NCBI GenBank assembly: GCA_050084515.1 | Contig: CM114275.1 | Span: 17,918,001-17,982,000 of the forward strand | Length of the DNA stretch: 64,000 bases | Origin: Blasia pusilla | Taxonomy: Eukaryota > Marchantiophyta > Marchantiopsida > Blasiales | Direction of reading: 5' to 3' | Part shown: positions 34,843 through 47,462 of the stretch, piece after piece | Position numbering within the stretch: the stretch's first letter is position 1 | Layout: every line of letters starts with the position of its first letter | Made by a program: the position numbers and the translations under genes | Notes under the pieces: model-generated | What the model saw: only the letters and a program-made list of their open reading frames with translations | What the model was told of the DNA's origin: nothing | Databases searched by the model: none

Positions 34843-34966
34843 TGGAGATATTTTGGTACTTCTTGCCTTTGTGTATGGATGCCATGAGTTAGCATGGGAT
34901 CGTGTGTGTTCGATGATAGCGATGTATGTTGTGTAGTGATGTTGATGTGTATGCGCACGACAACTA
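34843..34966 (+). repeat. Second copy of the LTR start, next to the 3' LTR
   Basis: About 124 bases repeat 34198-34326 with small indels, from TGGAGATATTTTGG to GCGCACGACAACTA, and then stop. This gives an A-B-A' structure. It could be a truncated tandem LTR left by recombination, or the real LTR may be B plus A'. Confidence 0.8.
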
Positions 34967-36102
34967 AGAAATGATGTGGATTCGTGTTAGTTGATTATGA
35001 GTTCGTTATTCCTCCTTGTGTCACGATATTCCTGTTTATTGCTTATGTGTCTTGACATTCGAACTATTCCTTGTGTGACTTTAAACGCTATCAATCCAAT
35101 CCCTTTGACTTTTCTTTCATACGAATAAAAAACCTTCACGAGGGTAATATGAACCAAAAGACTTCAAAGGGCGGCACTTCTTAAACATGTGTGATTTTTT
35201 AGGTTAGTGTTAGCATTTCAATAAAAATGCTGATTAGAACGAAATTAGCAAAAAAATAATCTAATTGAAAACTTCAAAATAACATAATTTGGACCTTCCA
35301 AAAGAGGATTTTGTTGTCACACCAAATATCGTTTTGTGAAAAAATATATAATACTCATAAATTTATATTGTAAAATGAGAAAAAAATTGATAGATATTAT
35401 AAATTTATTGTTATTATCACATATAATTAATGTATTTATTACGACCGATGATCGGTACGCCGAAAATTGATTATTACTTATGATAGTCAGATAAAAAATA
35501 TTTTGTGGAAATAAATACATGAATGACCGGATAATGAACAATGAATGTGGTGAGAAAATAGTCGCGGGGAAAACACATTTTCTTCCTTTACGAAAATTCC
35601 TGCAGTCATGCGAAATTTAGGTGACTAATATTTTGGTATGTGCACAGAATCTTTATTTTCCACGTGTCGCGAGGAGTTAAGAGCTTCGGAAGTGAAATGG
35701 GCGCGGAGTTATGAGGAGAGAGAGTAAAGCGAAAATATTTGACTGATGTTGTTATTGCTGTAGACAAGAGAGACTTCATTTCTTTTTCCTTTGAGTTCAG
35801 TAGAGTCGAGCGAGTGACGGGGACAAAGAATTTAGTCCTAATGCGGAGCACCGGCCGCACCCTAAAAGTATTTAAGTAGTAACCCTAAAATATTTAACTA
35901 CGCGTTCTGCAATGATTTGAATTTTTTCATTCCAAGACCTAAGGTTTTCAATATAATATTGTGATGAGTTTATCTTTTATCTTTTTTATTTCTTTTGAGT
36001 ATAAATTGGGTGTTCAAATTGGGCATAAAAACCAATTAGTGTGAAGCCCGTGTTATGCACTAGAGCGAAGGATTAAACAAAAGTTCAACTTTTTTTTGGT
36101 GT

Positions 36103-36172
36103 TCGATTATCACATGTCAAGCAAACATGTGTTTGCAAATCAAGAAGGTAGTCTCCAATAATAATATAGATG
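36103..36172 (-). mobile_element. Single end of the 15.4-kb MITE family
   Basis: The reverse complement carries the family block (GGAGACTACCTTCTTGATTTGC) followed by AAACACATG and a GACATGTGATAAT tail, like the right arm at 15620-15689. No matching left arm was found nearby. Confidence 0.6.
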
Positions 36173-39100
36173 TATATCAGTTGAGATTCCAATAGAAAAT
36201 AATGAAGATAAATGAAATATTTAAAGAGTTTTAAAATGTAAAAATATAATTAAAATTTTAAAATAGATGGGTCAATTTTTATATGCACATCTAAATTATA
36301 AGATTGGAGGCTATAATTTATCAAATAAGAACTAAATGGACTAACAACAAGATATAAAAAAACAAGGAAGGTGATAAAAAGACACATCTTTTTTTCGTTA
36401 TGTATCCGACATGGTCAAATATTTTTGGTTGTAGGTACGTGATCTGAAAAGATTTCCAATTGGAAAATTCAATCTCAAAATCCTACGAATGGAGATTTGA
36501 TGAGAAAATGTTTTATGTTGGATTTTTTTCAAGTCCAAAAGTTGAAGAATTATCATGTTAAGTCTTTGGAAACATGTTGTAATTAAATAATTTAACATGC
36601 AAGTGACCAATGTTAAAAATAGTTTTTCCAATTGAATACTCCTTAACTTTTTCTTTCATTTCCTTTCTCCAAAAAAAAGCATGTTTTTTTCCATGTTTGT
36701 TCTTCTTATTTCCATTGTTGGATTATCTCCTTCATGCATCATTAGGAATATTAAATTATTTTAATTTTTAAAAGAGAATAATATAAATGATTATTTTTTA
36801 GGGATTAGGAATGAAAAATGGTATATGGATATAATGTGTCAATGCTGCATTTTCTTTAAAAAATCATTATAATGTGAGTTTTGATTATAGAGACTTGGTA
36901 GGACAAAAAATTTCTTTCAATTGATTGTCTTCTTTATTTCAAAAAGAATTTCCTTGTTTTTTTAATATTTTTCATGCATCATGTGGGCTATTTGATAAGT
37001 TAACTTAAGTAATGAAATACTATCTAGTGTATCCACTACTATTATAGTATTTTATATCTGAGATTACAAAATGATCATTATCTTAAATTCCCCCATTCTT
37101 ATTTTAGGAATTGAGTGTTTTGACCCTGCCATTTTTATGAAGTTATGTAGAGGTATTACAATAGACCTCCATTTTAGAATACTAAAGACATGTAACATAA
37201 TTTGGGGTATTAAATTTCTTTTGAGAAATAGATTCCGCATGTAAAAAAATATAGATGTTTTCATGCACAAATTTGCTATCACGGCTGTTCTTTGTATGAT
37301 AAGGAAGATTGAGATAACATTTTTAAACGGCAAAGAAAATTTTCTTATTAGGGGTAAAAAAAATGATGTTAAGGATTATATATGCTAATTTAAATTATTT
37401 TTTAAGGAGTTTTAGCCAAAGACATGAAGGGTCAATTGTTGTCAAATCTCAAGCTATATCAATTTATCCCTATCATATGGAAATATGTATATAATCTGTA
37501 TTTTGAGGCGATGCCTAAATTTATTGGTAGAAAAAGGTTTTACCAACAACTGCGTTTGAGAGTTTTCAGTAGTAAAACTATACTCTAGAACTTCTCTTAA
37601 ATTTATTTGCTTGCTAAGAAAGACAGAGTAGTTGTTATGCTCGGACACTGCAGGATTTAAGAAAATCACAACCTTATTTCATTATATCTTCTTATTATTT
37701 AAATGTCTCTTTTCCTCCACCTTTTCATTCAAGGATCCCGATCACTCTATTTCCATTTGGTTTTGGGGGAGGAGGGAGAAACCTCAAAATCTATATCCAT
37801 AATCATTTTTTAACATGTTAAATCCTTCTAAATCTTGAAGGTTTATTTTTTCTTATATTAATGAATGAATTTCCCCTTAATAACGTAGATAGACTTGAAG
37901 AAAATCTCAATTCCCCTCATTATCTTTATGCATCGGTTTGAACATACGTTGTAGCAAAGGGGAGATTGTTACATAGGAGTGACAACGATGAAAGAGAATA
38001 ATTCTCCATTGCTTCGTATATGCCCAAGCAAATAAGCTTTTAAGATTGGCTCAAATTGTGGAAGATGCCACTTTTAGAGGTTCTCTTGTTGGTAGTAAAG
38101 TTTCTTTAGTTGTAGCTAATATTCTTATGTTATTTTTTTATCGGTGAATTTGGGGTTTAGGGCGTTCCCCTCTTTACCATCACGAGCTAGGTGTAGCCTT
38201 GGAGTTCCCCAACTCTATGATTCCACCCCTTTTTGTACCTCATATGGCTTCCCCATCTTCCTTTATTCATTCATGTCATGTATTTCGTGTGAATTTTAAC
38301 TTCACTTATCTCCACCTTGTCTTTGCCTTCTCTTTCTTTTTCCTCCATAAATACCCCCTCCTATCTTATTGTTGAAAAAAAATCCAGTTATTGAGAAATT
38401 CTCATCCTTTCACCTTCCTAATTTTGGAAAAAGTAAGATTTCTTCATCCCATCACCCCTTCTTAACCACTTATTTGGAAGTCTTATCTTGATGGCATAAA
38501 AAAATATTTATCCCCATCCCTCCCACTTCCTTATTTTGGAAAAATGATATAAAATATTTTATTTTCCCGTCTTGAATAATGCATCTCTTTATTTTTTTAA
38601 ATAAAAAACCACCCCTTCTTCATTCTTAAATCCTCCCATAGTAGCTTAAATGGCCTCTAGCCACACATAGTCTTGCTTATACGAAAGATATTTTATTCTT
38701 ATTCGTGAATATTTATTTTGAAGCTACTAGCCTCCTGATACATTGATAAGACATGTCATACAAGGAGCTTACCATCAAGAGGAATATTTCTTGTTAATAT
38801 AATAGAAATGAATGTCTTTGCATAATCTTTCTAAAACATACTACTTAAGGTATACACTAACCATTAGAATATTGAAATTCAAGAAGATGTTCTCTTTGGG
38901 TAGTACTAGTTGGTATGTCCGTGGACTATTATAAAAATTAAAACATTCCTTCTTTGCCATATTTAGGCATATCCTCTTCCTTTTTAATTCTCCTTTTTGT
39001 TTATGCTTGATCTTTTTTCATATGGAAAGTCCCCATTCTCGCCTCTTTATTTTAGGAAGAAAAAAACTCTTTACAAAAACAAAATCAGATCCCTTCACCT

Positions 39101-40009
39101 TCCTTATATAATAAGAATGAGGCTATTTTCCTTCTCTAATCCCTATTGATCAATAATGTATGCATATTTTTTAACTAAATAAACAATATCCTACCTCCAT
39201 CCCTCCCACTTCCTTGTTGGGGAAAAATAATTAAAAATTAAGGTTCTCCCCTCTCACCCTATTCCAATATCCCATCTCCTTATTTCTAAATAGAAAAAGG
39301 AGTCTCATCACCTTTCTTATCTTTTATGGAATATTCCCTTCGTTTGAAATACCACTTCTCCCACCCAATTTTTGCCTTTTTTTCCCCAATTGAAAACTCC
39401 TCACCCACATCTCCCTACAGAAAACATAAGCTGGAGTAGGGTGGAAGGGAGGGAGGTCATAAGATGAGATGTTTATAAAAAAATGTTGTATACATAAATA
39501 GTTTTAAATGAGACAAGATTTATCGAATCTATCAAGGAAACGTATCCTTGATGAGAGTGGAAAGATGTGATCTAAATAATAATTTTATAAAGAAAAGATT
39601 CCATCTTGATGGTATTTATATAACCTTGAAAGAATGTCATTAGAAATATAATAGATGCATTTCACTAAGTAAAGATTATAAAAATTAGGAGCATATACTC
39701 ATTCTCAAATATCATAAAAGTGATTTGTATTTCCAAATGAGGAATTATACCTTCTCAATTTCAACCTAATCATGTCAAACCCTTTGTCCTTTAGGTTTCC
39801 ATTAATTTCTTATTAGGTTTGTTCTTTAATGTAAATATTGTAGGATACTATTTTCATCTTGGTTTTCTTATCCATATGCATTTATCCCTCAATATGGTTG
39901 CCCTATTCATCCTCGGGTTTTCTAAGCAGAGGTTGGATAAGTTAACCCTAATCCCTCTTTCAAATTCTCATGTAAAATAATAGTAAATAGTTTACGTTCT
40001 CCTTACTAG

Positions 40010-40260
40010 TGTGGAGGAGACTACGACACAATGGGCAACTCCTCCCCTTGCAAAACAGCATGTCGTATGTTCGAATCTGGGTGGGATGTTTGTTTTTGAC
40101 CTAGCATCCCTGCCCGTCTAACTTGACTCTCACCCTAACACGAGGCTGAATAGGCGCGAAGGTTAGTCTCATAACATTTGTACTCTGCCACCTTAAGCAT
40201 AACATTTGTAATCCTTCTTGGTAACTCGTCTCTTGAGTGTAAGGATTGGTGCCTAGTCAT
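40010..40260 (+). mobile_element. Possible tRNA-derived SINE
   Basis: GTTCGAATC at about 40070-40080 matches the Pol III box B consensus. GACACAATGGGCA about 45 bases upstream loosely fits box A. An unrelated body of about 180 bases follows. No poly-A tail or target duplication was recognised, so the call rests mainly on the box B motif and spacing. Confidence 0.35.
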
Positions 40261-40440
40261 TTGCAACATGACATACATAATCTCTACTAGTCGGTGCTCG
40301 TGGGATGCACAACATTAAAAATGACGGATAATTTTGAATTAATTCATTAGTTTTATGTAATTGAATGATTAAATGTCTTAATTCAATTTTGAACGATCGT
40401 ATCGGTTGATAGGGCAAGAAATATTATTGGCTAAAAGAGC

Positions 40441-40510
40441 CAGGTGTCAATAGGAGAGGAGTTTGAAATTTGAAGAGCACTCTCCAACAACAATACAGAT
40501 AATATAAATT
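40441..40510 (-). mobile_element. Single end of the MITE family
   Basis: Contains GAAGAGCACTCTCCAACAAC, the reverse complement of the family's terminal block, followed by AT-rich sequence. Confidence 0.5.
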
Positions 40511-41101
40511 ATTGTAAGACTCTTTAGGTCGGGAATCCTAAATTTGTGCTATGCCAATTTTAGAGGGAGTCCACTCTATACATAGATGGGGGATACTAAG
40601 GTGGGGATGTTAGGATCCTTATCTTTCATCTAAACTTAATCCAAACAAGAAAATTTTGAGATCTTAGGAGTAGATTTATTTTTGCATGGGCACATTGGTC
40701 CTTGTACTTACCACATTTTGGCTAGATTTATGTCTCCTCCTTGAACTTTATATTCCATTATCTCAATTTTACCTCCCACTTGAATGAACGATTCCCCCCC
40801 AAAAAAAAAAATTAGCTAGGCTTATGGTTTCCCGAGCTACAAAATTCTAGAAGGGACTTCTTTGATGAATATAAGAAAGAAGTTGGCAAAGCTAATCAAA
40901 ATCACATGCAATTGTGTATACACTTGATCGATGTTGCAAAATAATATAAAACGAATCCGATGCATGTGCAATACACAAGTCATTTTATTGGAACATAGGA
41001 TTTGAAAAGTATCCTAGAACGTATTAACATCTCTTTATTCCAAAGAGGTGTTAAAATAAACACGGGGTATTCCCTCACAAGAGGGGTATTTCAATCCATG
41101 C

Positions 41102-41176
41102 TAATATATTTTATTATTGGAGAGTGCCTTCTTGATTTGCAAGCACACATGTATTTGTGTCTGCTCGACACATGAA
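41102..41176 (+). mobile_element. Single end of the MITE family
   Basis: TTATTGGAGAGTGCCTTCTTG followed by ATTTGCAAGCAC is almost identical to the 15.4-kb MITE right arm. The next bases include a GACACATG block as in the other copies. Confidence 0.65.
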
Positions 41177-41879
41177 AAAAAAAAAATTTCTCGTAAAATT
41201 TTAATTCGCACCTCGTAATCATACAATACATGACATGATTACGACGAACGATACGAATTGTCACTAGTAATACACTAGTAAGATGTCCGTACGATGCACG
41301 AGAAATAAAAGAACAGTTGAACAACTAATGTATAACCCTCGAAAGAATGATATTAATGATGCTACATACCAATTTTTGCAATATATGAAATATCCAACTA
41401 CCATATGTCAAACAATGAACAACGGCAAAAAAAAAAAGAAAAAAGTTTCGTTATGGTCCACCATAACGAAAAACACCACCGAAATTCTAGGTAGGAAAAA
41501 AACGGAATTACATTAAGTCATTTGGTCGCATTGTCTCGCGGGAGGACCCCAGTAAATTCAAACTTGCTATAAAGTTCGTAGTAGAATCACTCAGTCTCCA
41601 TGTGAGCGGTTGAGCCCATTTCGTGAGTGCTTTTGTTTGTTGACTTGTCAATAATAATGCGAGGAAGCAGTTCGGAGAAAACGCGACGTCGGATTACGTG
41701 AAAGTGGAATAAAGTACAGCAGTTAGGCACGTGATAAAGTTGGGTTTTTTTTTTTTTCATTTTCATGGGAGCTCTTGCATGGGTGTGGGGACTGGGGAAG
41801 CGTGAAGTGAAGTCATCGCCACATCCGGAGCTGAATCGCAGGCTGCGATTCACGAGAGTCAATGGCACGGAGCCCGATC

Positions 41880-43375
41880 TGCACTGAGCTTGAATGATTG
41901 CTTGCGCCTCGTAGGAGAATAACCGGAGAAGAGAAGAGAAGAGAATAGAATAGAATGATGGGAAGGCTGCCTTCGACTCGAGCCATCTACCGCACCTGAT
42001 AACAATTTTTTCTTCTTTTCGCCCTCGCGATAGAAGTTGGTGGGGTGCGCGGGCGGGCGGGGCGTGGTATGCCGGAGACGATACGGTGGCTCAACGACAT
42101 GAGAGCTCATTTGTGATTTGTGACAGAATGCAGCAAATGGTGCAGAGCTGGGTGTTCAATGCGCGCGGATGATATGTTTGCGGAGATCCAAGATTCGTAT
42201 GGGCAATCTGCCAAAAGTTTAGGTAGCTGACTGATCGGGATCAATGAGGATAGACGAGTGAGGGAGCATTAACCTATCCGCAGCGAAGAGCTGGAGTGGA
42301 CTGTTTGGTGGGGCAGAGTTCGGGGAAAAGCAAAAGGTGAGTGAATTCTATCTCAGTTCAAAATCCTCGAGCGAAACTCGGTCTTTGGACTGGATTATTG
42401 ATTGTGCCTGATGCTACAGTTCTGTGAGAGGTCAGGTTTCTTCGTCTGTCGCAGAACTGGAGAGCTGTGCTGGTCCACCCTTTTCTGGTGAACGCTGTTT
42501 GCCCTGTCTGTTCCGATCCAAACTCTAAGACGGCAACTCGGAGTCCATCTCAGAAGGTGAACCTCTCATTCCTTCTCGTCCTATCCTCGACCCATATCTA
42601 TGTTACTTGCACCATTCATCACCGAGGATTGAAATGGTATTGCGGGGACTTCTGTACGAGCCCTGAAGGACTCGGTCCTCTCTTTCGCGTGTGGCGAAAG
42701 ACGTCGGTGGCTCGCCAGTTTCAGGAGGGAAGGTTTTCCCAGGTTTGCCGAGGCCGTTCTCTGGAGCTGGTTGATGTGAAACGCGGAGTGGTCCGATGTT
42801 TGCGTTCCGAGATATAGATCGACATTTGGGTGAGTTCTCGCAGTTGTCATAGGGCTTTTCGCCCTTTCCGTTCTTTTGGGGCACTTTTTGCTGCGGTGGA
42901 AACGGTCACACTCAGAGTAAACTCGTGCCGGAGTGGTAAGTATCGTTTCGGGTCAACGTGCGCCACAGTGGTTGTGAGAGTCCGAGATCGACCGCGGTAG
43001 GATGGTACGTCCGATTGTAATCTGGGGCTCTCCTGATGGGGTTGTCCATGAATTTCTGTAGGTGGAGAAGTCCGGATGCGGAGCTTCCACCGACGCGCAT
43101 TCTACAATGGTCGCTAACGACGTCCACATCTCCGTTCTGGGAACTCGCACATCGCTTGCGAAAGCTAGACCACAGGACGCGGGACTGAAATGAGGAATCG
43201 CGTCGCAATCGCAGAAGTTAGGGTTATGGTTGGAGCAGAGCGCGCTTGATTTGAGGGGAAGGGTTGCTGCCTTCGAAGTCCTTTAGTTCCTCTCTCTCAT
43301 CGTCGTCTGTCCCCCGGAATTCGGTTCAGTGTTGTGGCTAGTCTTGCTCAACCTTGAGCCGAATCTAATCTAGAC
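41880..43375 (+). promoter_or_regulatory. GC-richer promoter and long 5' leader of the 43.4-kb gene
   Basis: Base composition shifts from AT-rich to GC-richer near 41.8 kb and stays so up to the ATG at 43376, as expected for a promoter and long 5' UTR, possibly with an intron. No single start site can be fixed. Short open frames here overlap on both strands and are not called. Confidence 0.4.
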
Positions 43376-43915
43376 ATGTCAATGGATTTGTCACCCGATG
43401 ATTCTCCTCTCAAACCTCGCAAGAAGGAGCCTGCCGCAAAACCTCGGAAACCGAAAGCTCCCAAGGAGTTGACGCCAGTGAAAGTCAAAGTGGTGCTTGT
43501 GACCAAACGACGCAGTGCAACGACTGGTCAAGCTAGGAAGGCGATTCTCAAGAAGGAGAGGGCGCTAGTCATCCAGCAAAGGCCACCGAAAACCATATCG
43601 AAGCTGCCCAAACCAGTTAAACGGAAACGTGCTCCCGAGCCTGACAGCGGGGACTCAGATGTGGAAAGAGATTTCTCACCTTCGGATGAAGAGAGGGAAG
43701 TCGTGATCCAGAACGCGAGGAGAAGATTGGAGACCTTGCTGGACGAGACTACCTCGCTCGTAGATGAATTGCAGAGGATGGAAGATGATGTGCAGAGGCT
43801 TCAAGAGGAGAAACTACAGCTGTTGGACGAGTTGCTCGTCTGTGAAGGTCTTGCTGTGAATCCATATCCTTCCTTCCGACCTTTGTCTCGGAAAATCAAG
43901 CTTATCAGACATTGA
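43376..43915 (+). CDS. Unrecognised lysine-rich protein with C-terminal coiled coil
   Basis: An open frame of 179 codons starts at an ATG after the GC-rich leader. Residues 1-85 are rich in K, R and P (KPRKKEPAAKPRKPKAPKE), like a nuclear or nucleic-acid-binding tail. An acidic patch follows (DSGDSDVERDFSPSDEERE, about 97-115). A heptad-rich helix of about 45 residues (LETLLDETTSLVDELQRMED onward) should form a coiled coil or leucine zipper. No basic region directly precedes the zipper as in bZIP factors. I do not recognise a family. Coding quality seems to continue after the stop in a +1 frame (see findings), so the true C-terminus may differ. Confidence 0.6.
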   Translation: MSMDLSPDDSPLKPRKKEPAAKPRKPKAPKELTPVKVKVVLVTKRRSATTGQARKAILKKERALVIQQRPPKTISKLPKPVKRKRAPEPDSGDSDVERDFSPSDEEREVVIQNARRRLETLLDETTSLVDELQRMEDDVQRLQEEKLQLLDELLVCEGLAVNPYPSFRPLSRKIKLIRH

Positions 43916-44530
43916 AGCGAGAGTTTTAGTCGCCGAGGAAGAAGTTCATGACTCGACGTTGCCACTACCTTCCAGTTCAGAGCACAAGGTGGTTTGAGGT
44001 ATAGTCTGTCCTCAGTCAGCTTCAGCAACTTCCACGCCAACGGCTCGAGCAGAAGCTTCACTCACGACTGTCTTAGGAGAAAGAAATGTAGGAATGTCTG
44101 CATCACGGTGCCCGTAACCCTTGCGTCACATCGTTGCTGTGGTTTTGCATCGCACTCGGATAGATTTCTGAAATTCCAATTAGGACCTCAGCCTCAGGAA
44201 GTTTTATATGGCGCAGGACAACTCCAGACAGTCTCAGGGGAAAATGATGTCTGATTGTTGGTGCCTGCAGCTCCTGAATCACGTCGTGACCGTGGTTCCG
44301 CACCGATTCATGAATGTTTTGAACCTCCAAGTAGGACTACGACACTTTGCGTTTCACTGGTGCCGTCATGCGAACCGGAGTTCATACCAGCTGTTTCTGA
44401 AACGTCAGTAGGATGTGAAAGCCTACCCGGTCTATTAGGCCCTCTTAGTCCTCACTGCCAGGATAGGAAAACATCCAGCTCGAGTGAATTAGAACTTTCT
44501 GTTAGAAATGCACTAGAATCGTGTTAGACA
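43916..44530 (+). other. 3' region of the 43.4-kb gene with coding-like frames
   Basis: After the TGA, a +1 frame from about 43898 reads SDIEARVLVAEEEVHDSTLP and on to a TGA near 43999. Another frame gives SRRDRGSAPIHECFEP and SSSSELELSVRNALESC, ending at 44527. These look more like protein than chance, but no single unbroken frame joins them. Confidence 0.4.
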
Positions 44531-45115
44531 CTCCAGATATGACGATGGTTCCTCTATGGGTATCTAGTTGACTGAATGGGATCTCTTCTCTTTCCTGGAC
44601 ATTTAGACTTCCAGTTTGGCCGCGGACCACGTATCCACCCTCCTTTTTGATAAAATCATGTGTTTCCGTTGGGACTCGTTACGATGAGTCGGTGACTTGC
44701 ATACCATAAGCATGAAGAATCTCGTCTTTTCCACAGCTATGGCCGAGGCTACCTACTTCCGAAACGGTAGGAGAGCATCCTATCCCATCTGTATGCGTAC
44801 GGCCGTCGTCAAGACGCACAATTTGATTCCTTCATTTCATACCCTCGTGAAGATTGGGCTCTTCGCAAACTGTCGTTGGAGTCCCTGACGACCGTAACGG
44901 TTGTGCAGTGCTCCGTCCTTCAGTAAAAGACAGATCAGTGCGTCTATCCTTGAAAGGAGAAGTCGTTCGTGTTCGGTTCCCTCGAGTGCTGACATCTGTT
45001 CTTTCTTCATAGCTATTGATTTCTGTTTTCATAATAGAGTTTTTGTTATTTATCTATATTATTATGGACAATACCACATGCTTAATAAGACAAAATAGAA
45101 CATTGTATTAATTTG

Positions 45116-45154
45116 GTGGAAATTTATTTGAAATTATCTCAAATAAATTTCCAC
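45116..45154. repeat. Perfect AT-rich hairpin
   Basis: Sixteen-base perfect arms (45116-45131 and 45139-45154) surround a 7-base loop, downstream of the 43.4-kb gene. It could be a foldback remnant or an RNA 3'-end structure. Confidence 0.75.
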
Positions 45155-47106
45155 ATGTGCATGGTGGCAAGGGTTTAGGGGAGGGGATAGTATAGGTGTT
45201 GATAGGGACAGTTTTGTTTAGTAGTTGGAGTAATGGGTAACTAATAAGGAATGGGAGGACTGGAAAATTTATGTGGGAGGAGTGGAGTGGAATATTAATG
45301 CACGCAGTGAGGAGTGGGATTTTTTGAAAGAAATTTGACCGCATACTAGTAGTGCATGAAGGGAATGGATTAATGATCTTGCGCACAAATTAGATTTCTT
45401 CTCTCGAAGAGAGAAATAGTTTTTTCTAATATATTGTCACATGTCATACATAGAGGTATTTACCAGCCAAGAATAGTAATTATCCCATAATGTAATAAGA
45501 ATAATAAAGATTAAAAGAGAATGGAGGAAAGGATATTCAACACATGTAACACATAAACTGAATTAGCCTAAAAGAAGAGTTAAATTTTACTTAACGAGCG
45601 ATATGCTCTACCTTTTTGAATGAGATGCTTTTCCCTTCACCTCGTGCATTACACACATATTATGCTGGTGATTGTAAAAAATTGTCCAAGGTAACAAACA
45701 AGTGCATTTGCATACAACAAGTGTTGAAATGTACAATGTAATCCTTATGCTATACCATAGGTATATGCTTCCATTTTTTTGAAACGAAACCCATTTGTAC
45801 ATTAATGGATGGTCATGTGTGAATGCTGGTCGATGTGAGTGACCGCGAATCACTTTAGCTTGACATATCAATGGGAATGCATGTGCACAATGCAATGCCA
45901 TCGAGATGCACTTACGAATGGAAAGGTTGTAGGAAAGAACGAGTCGGATGTTTGAGGGAATGATGAGAATGTGTAGATGGGAAGATATCGAGAAACATAT
46001 AACAATGCCCTAAAATTGACTATCAAAAAAATGAATCCATTGATGGCATACTTAACTTAATTCTTTGATTTGCATTGATTATGGATTTTTTAATATCTGG
46101 AACTTGACATACAAAGGCCGAATATGTTGAATCAATAATCACTACATGACCAAATATACAAGAGCCATCTCTTTGATGAAATAAAATCAACATATTACGA
46201 GAGTTTGCTTGTGTAATAGAAGGAAGGACATGAAATTGTTCTTGCCCATTAGTATAATCTACAATATGAGTCACTATCTCTATGATCACATCATGAATAG
46301 TTGTTGGTTCTCCACCCTATGTATATCGAAGAATGTGGAAACCCTTTGGTTACTTGGTGGATATGATTAGTTGGTCGACATATGTCTTGTAGATTTTGGT
46401 TGTCCCAAATATGACTTCAAGGTTTCTCTAAGCAGATACACTTATATTGATGGATCTTGCGGAGGAAGGGAATCTATTGTTCCATCAATATTTAAGATTT
46501 GCTCAAACTCTTCTTTTATCTATTTTCCATCGATTGATTTTCAAAAGGGCTCGATTGACTTCAAGAGCTTATCTCCCAAACTCTCTTTTCTTGGGTATGC
46601 TCCTTCCCTCTCTCCTTGGTGATATTTGCACGCAAATGATCTCCTTAACTCTAACCTATGATAGTGGCTCAATGTCACTTTTCCTAAATTGAAAGTTAAC
46701 TCTACTAAAAAAAGAAAATTTACTTGAAGTAACAAGTTTTGAATATAATTCCAAATGAGCCCCAAATAGTGGTAACCCATACATTCATGTTATCTTATTC
46801 CTTAGTAGGTCATCATAATCTCTGAAGCCCCATACGCTTTGTTCAACTACAATTCTCTAAAGCCCCATACGCCTTTTCCTCTTACAATCCAATACCACCT
46901 CTTTCCCTTTCCCAAATTGTGCATCTATCATAATGTCAAGTGCGATACTATTCGATCTTATCATACATGTAACGTGACAATAATTATATAGAAAAAAAAG
47001 ACTCAAAAAAAAAAAAAAAACACAAGATAGAATTCTCATTGTCCATTAAAAAGTTATATGAATATATGAAATCCATGAGAGAAAAGATCATAAGGCGACA
47101 AACATA
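45155..47106. other. Intergenic region with weak minus-strand coding-like pieces
   Basis: Mostly AT-rich. On the minus strand, frames at 46541-46780, then across stops to 46023-46289, give non-repetitive peptides (for example CIFGHVVIIDSTYSAFVCQ). They could be a decayed transposon gene, but I recognise no domain. Confidence 0.35.
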
Positions 47107-47300
47107 ATCTATATTATCATGGGAGAGTGCTATTTTGATTTGCAAGCACCTTTATGTTTAACACGAGGCAAATGAAGAAAAAATGTTTCACGTCTTAAGA
47201 CAATGAGAAAAAAATTTGAATTTTTGTGCAACATCATTAATCCTTTCCCTCCATGAACTACACACCAGCAAAAACTCTTCAAACACTTTTTTATTTAATA
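47107..47300 (+). mobile_element. Left part of a MITE-family copy
   Basis: Shares with the 15.4-kb MITE the terminal block, the TTTATGTTTAACACGAGGCAA segment and, further in, AGAAAAAATGTTTCAC and CATCATTAATCCTTTCC. Homology therefore extends about 180 bases, beyond the terminal arm, into the element body. No right arm is evident. Confidence 0.6.
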
Positions 47301-47423
47301 AAAATCGGACGAAAAAATAAAATACTAATTCTAGATAAATTTACCATAAGAATGGTGGTAAACTTATCGCACCTTACTAGCTCTTATCATGAAAATCAGA
47401 AAGCACAAGAGGAAGAAGGGCTT

Positions 47424-47462
47424 AAACCCTAAAACTAGGGTTTAGGGTCTTAGAACCCTAGT
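47424..47462 (+). promoter_or_regulatory. Telo-box cluster upstream of GMP synthase
   Basis: AAACCCTAAAAC followed by TAGGGTTTAGGG and AACCCTAG lie about 250 bases before the GMPS ATG. AAACCCTA telo-boxes are common in promoters and leaders of plant growth and translation genes. Here AAACCCTA and TAGGGTTT also form an inverted pair with a 4-base loop. A regulatory role is inferred. Confidence 0.5.

Larger units (their letters stand above)
34967..41880. other. AT-rich intergenic region without recognisable genes
   Basis: About 7 kb with long A and T runs and no supported coding frame. Between 38.4 and 39.4 kb, variants of CCTCCCACTTCCTTATTTTGGAAAAA recur several times amid pyrimidine-rich DNA, like a decayed tandem or dispersed repeat. 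MITE ends are at 36103-36172, 40441-40510 and 41102-41176, and a possible SINE is at 40010-40260. Confidence 0.6.
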
